A stretch of DNA of 58,206 bases. It comes from Gonapodya prolifera JEL478 (lineage: Eukaryota; Monoblepharomycota; Monoblepharidomycetes; Monoblepharidales; Gonapodyaceae). Below are positions 57,113-58,206 of this stretch, piece after piece. Both the position numbers and the translations under genes were made by a program. The notes under the pieces are model-generated. The model did not search any database, was not told the origin of the DNA, and saw nothing but the letters and a program-made list of their open reading frames with translations. How positions within the stretch are numbered: position 1 is the first letter of the stretch; each line of letters begins with the position of its first letter. Location: positions 299,420 through 357,625 of the forward strand of contig KQ965770.1 in the NCBI GenBank assembly GCA_001574975.1. Reading direction: 5' to 3'.

Positions 57113-58206
57113 TTACTTGCCAAAGTAAGTTCTCCAGTTGGCAGGCACCTAATGACATGTTATTCGACACGGTAACTGTGCCAAAGCAACAAAGCTTTCT
57201 CTTACCGCCCAACCATGCATTCCTGCCACGCGAACAAATGCCTCCATCGCTTCAAACGGGGAGTATGATTCCCTCCACCGCGTTGGATGCACCCTCGCAG
57301 GTGGGTGCGGTGAGGTTAAGGCCATGCGCACCTGGCATCAAAATGACATTGAATTCCAGTCATCTTAGTACCGCGAAAACTTACCTGGAGGAGGGCACTC
57401 TCGATTGTGTACGATGGAAGCCACCCGGAAGTGGTGAGCAAGTCCATACTATCGAGGTAGTAAGGTTAAAATGTGCATCGTAGTCTCACCAAACGAAAGG
57501 CTTTACCAAATCGATCCACCAGCAGTAACGTGTCCTAAAGTTTGTGCATGAGATAAAGCTCATAGCAATGAAAAACAGTACCATCTCACCTCCACCCCCT
57601 TCTATGTGCTGCAACATTCGCGGTTTCCTGTGAAACAACGGTCGTCAAGGTTCCGCGATCAGGAAGACAAAATGTTGACCTACACAACACGAATGTACGG
57701 TGGTGCAATCGGGTATTCCGGGGAAAAGCGCACTTCTAAAGTGACACCCTCGTTGCTCAGGTTGAATTTGGCGAGATCCTGGATCTCACAAAAGGTAAGT
57801 ATTCTGTCGCTCTGGAGTGCCAACAAACTCACCTTAGCCAGCGGTAGGCTTGGGTCGAACTCAACAATATGGACTACCCATTGATAGAGATTTCGAATAT
57901 CCGACATGTCCAGCCTCCAACCCCGATCCTTTTCAGGCGTCTCCTCCATAGTTCGTTTGATTCGCATCAACTCTTTTTGAAGCGCCTTGGTAGCGGTTGC
58001 CGAAGCATACTCAGGGGGATCCATGAGTGCAAGTTGTTCAAGTGTATCACCCTCGTCGTTCTTTTCGGAAGAAATTTTCGGTCGCTTGGGATCGTGGACG
58101 TTGATCTCGACGTCATCATCAGAATATCCTTCACCACCATACTACAGATGCGGGTCTTGAAAGGAAAGTAGACGAAACTTTAGCATGCAGACTTACATAG
58201 TCTTCT
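57113..58206 (-). CDS. UBE2Q-like ubiquitin-conjugating enzyme, 5' end beyond the window
   Basis: Exons on the minus strand carry ATKALQKELMRIKRTM, RNLYQWVVHIVEFDPSLPLAK, VTLEVRFSPEYPIAPPYIRVV, KPRMLQHIEGGGGHVTAGG, SICMDLLTTSGWLPSYTIES and PANWRTYFGK with stop at 57113-57115. This is the UBC core of the UBE2Q class, with the catalytic cysteine in GGSICMDLL. An acidic stretch (YGGEGYSDDDVEINVHD) precedes the core. A donor at the right edge (GAAGACTAT|gtaagt) shows that at least one more 5' exon lies outside the window. It would accept ubiquitin from E1 and pass it to substrates or an E3. Confidence 0.9.

Overview
The window is nuclear DNA from a filamentous or zoosporic fungus. Almost every gene is split by short GT-AG introns of about 50-120 bases. 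Fungal families are present: a class IV chitin synthase, a HAL5-type kinase, a TmpL-like membrane flavoprotein and a HAP5 CCAAT-factor subunit. The kinetochore protein SKA1, a caleosin and a UBE2Q-type E2 in the same window suggest a lineage outside the best-studied Dikarya, perhaps an early-diverging fungus. That placement is inference.

Layout. 1-15 kb is metabolic: the 3' end of a TmpL-like oxidoreductase, an AttH-type lipocalin-like protein, a secreted lipase, a class IV aminotransferase (BCAT family), a small membrane protein, an alpha/beta hydrolase, and a direct duplication carrying two isobutyryl-CoA dehydrogenase genes. One duplicate also carries a metallo-hydrolase; the other keeps only a gutted remnant of it. 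An assembly gap lies inside the second dehydrogenase. 15-25 kb holds a Ser/Thr kinase, HAP5, a cysteine synthase with two apparent 9-base microexons, an AP endonuclease and ankyrin debris. 25-40 kb holds caleosin, a MYND-finger protein divergent from a PPR protein, a three-KH RNA-binding protein, UBA4, GDP-mannose dehydratase, an SDR and cyclin L. 40-45 kb is repeat-rich (two minisatellites) around an LRR membrane protein. 45-58 kb holds the chitin synthase, SKA1, two uncharacterised helical proteins, the TFIIH subunit TFB1 and a UBE2Q-like E2 cut by the window edge.

How genes fit together. BCAT and isobutyryl-CoA dehydrogenase are two steps of valine breakdown and lie within 10 kb. Chitin synthase and GDP-mannose dehydratase both feed cell-surface glycan synthesis. 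HAP5, TFB1 and cyclin L are general transcription and RNA-processing factors.

Quality caution. Several conserved genes carry single-base frame breaks (AttH-like, alpha/beta hydrolase, metallo-hydrolase, cysteine synthase, one chitin synthase junction) while their neighbours are perfect over many exons. This is either uncorrected base-calling indels or patchy gene decay; the sequence alone cannot decide. I saw no tRNA, rRNA, CRISPR array or intact transposon. All exon limits come from reading splice sites and conserved protein motifs by eye.
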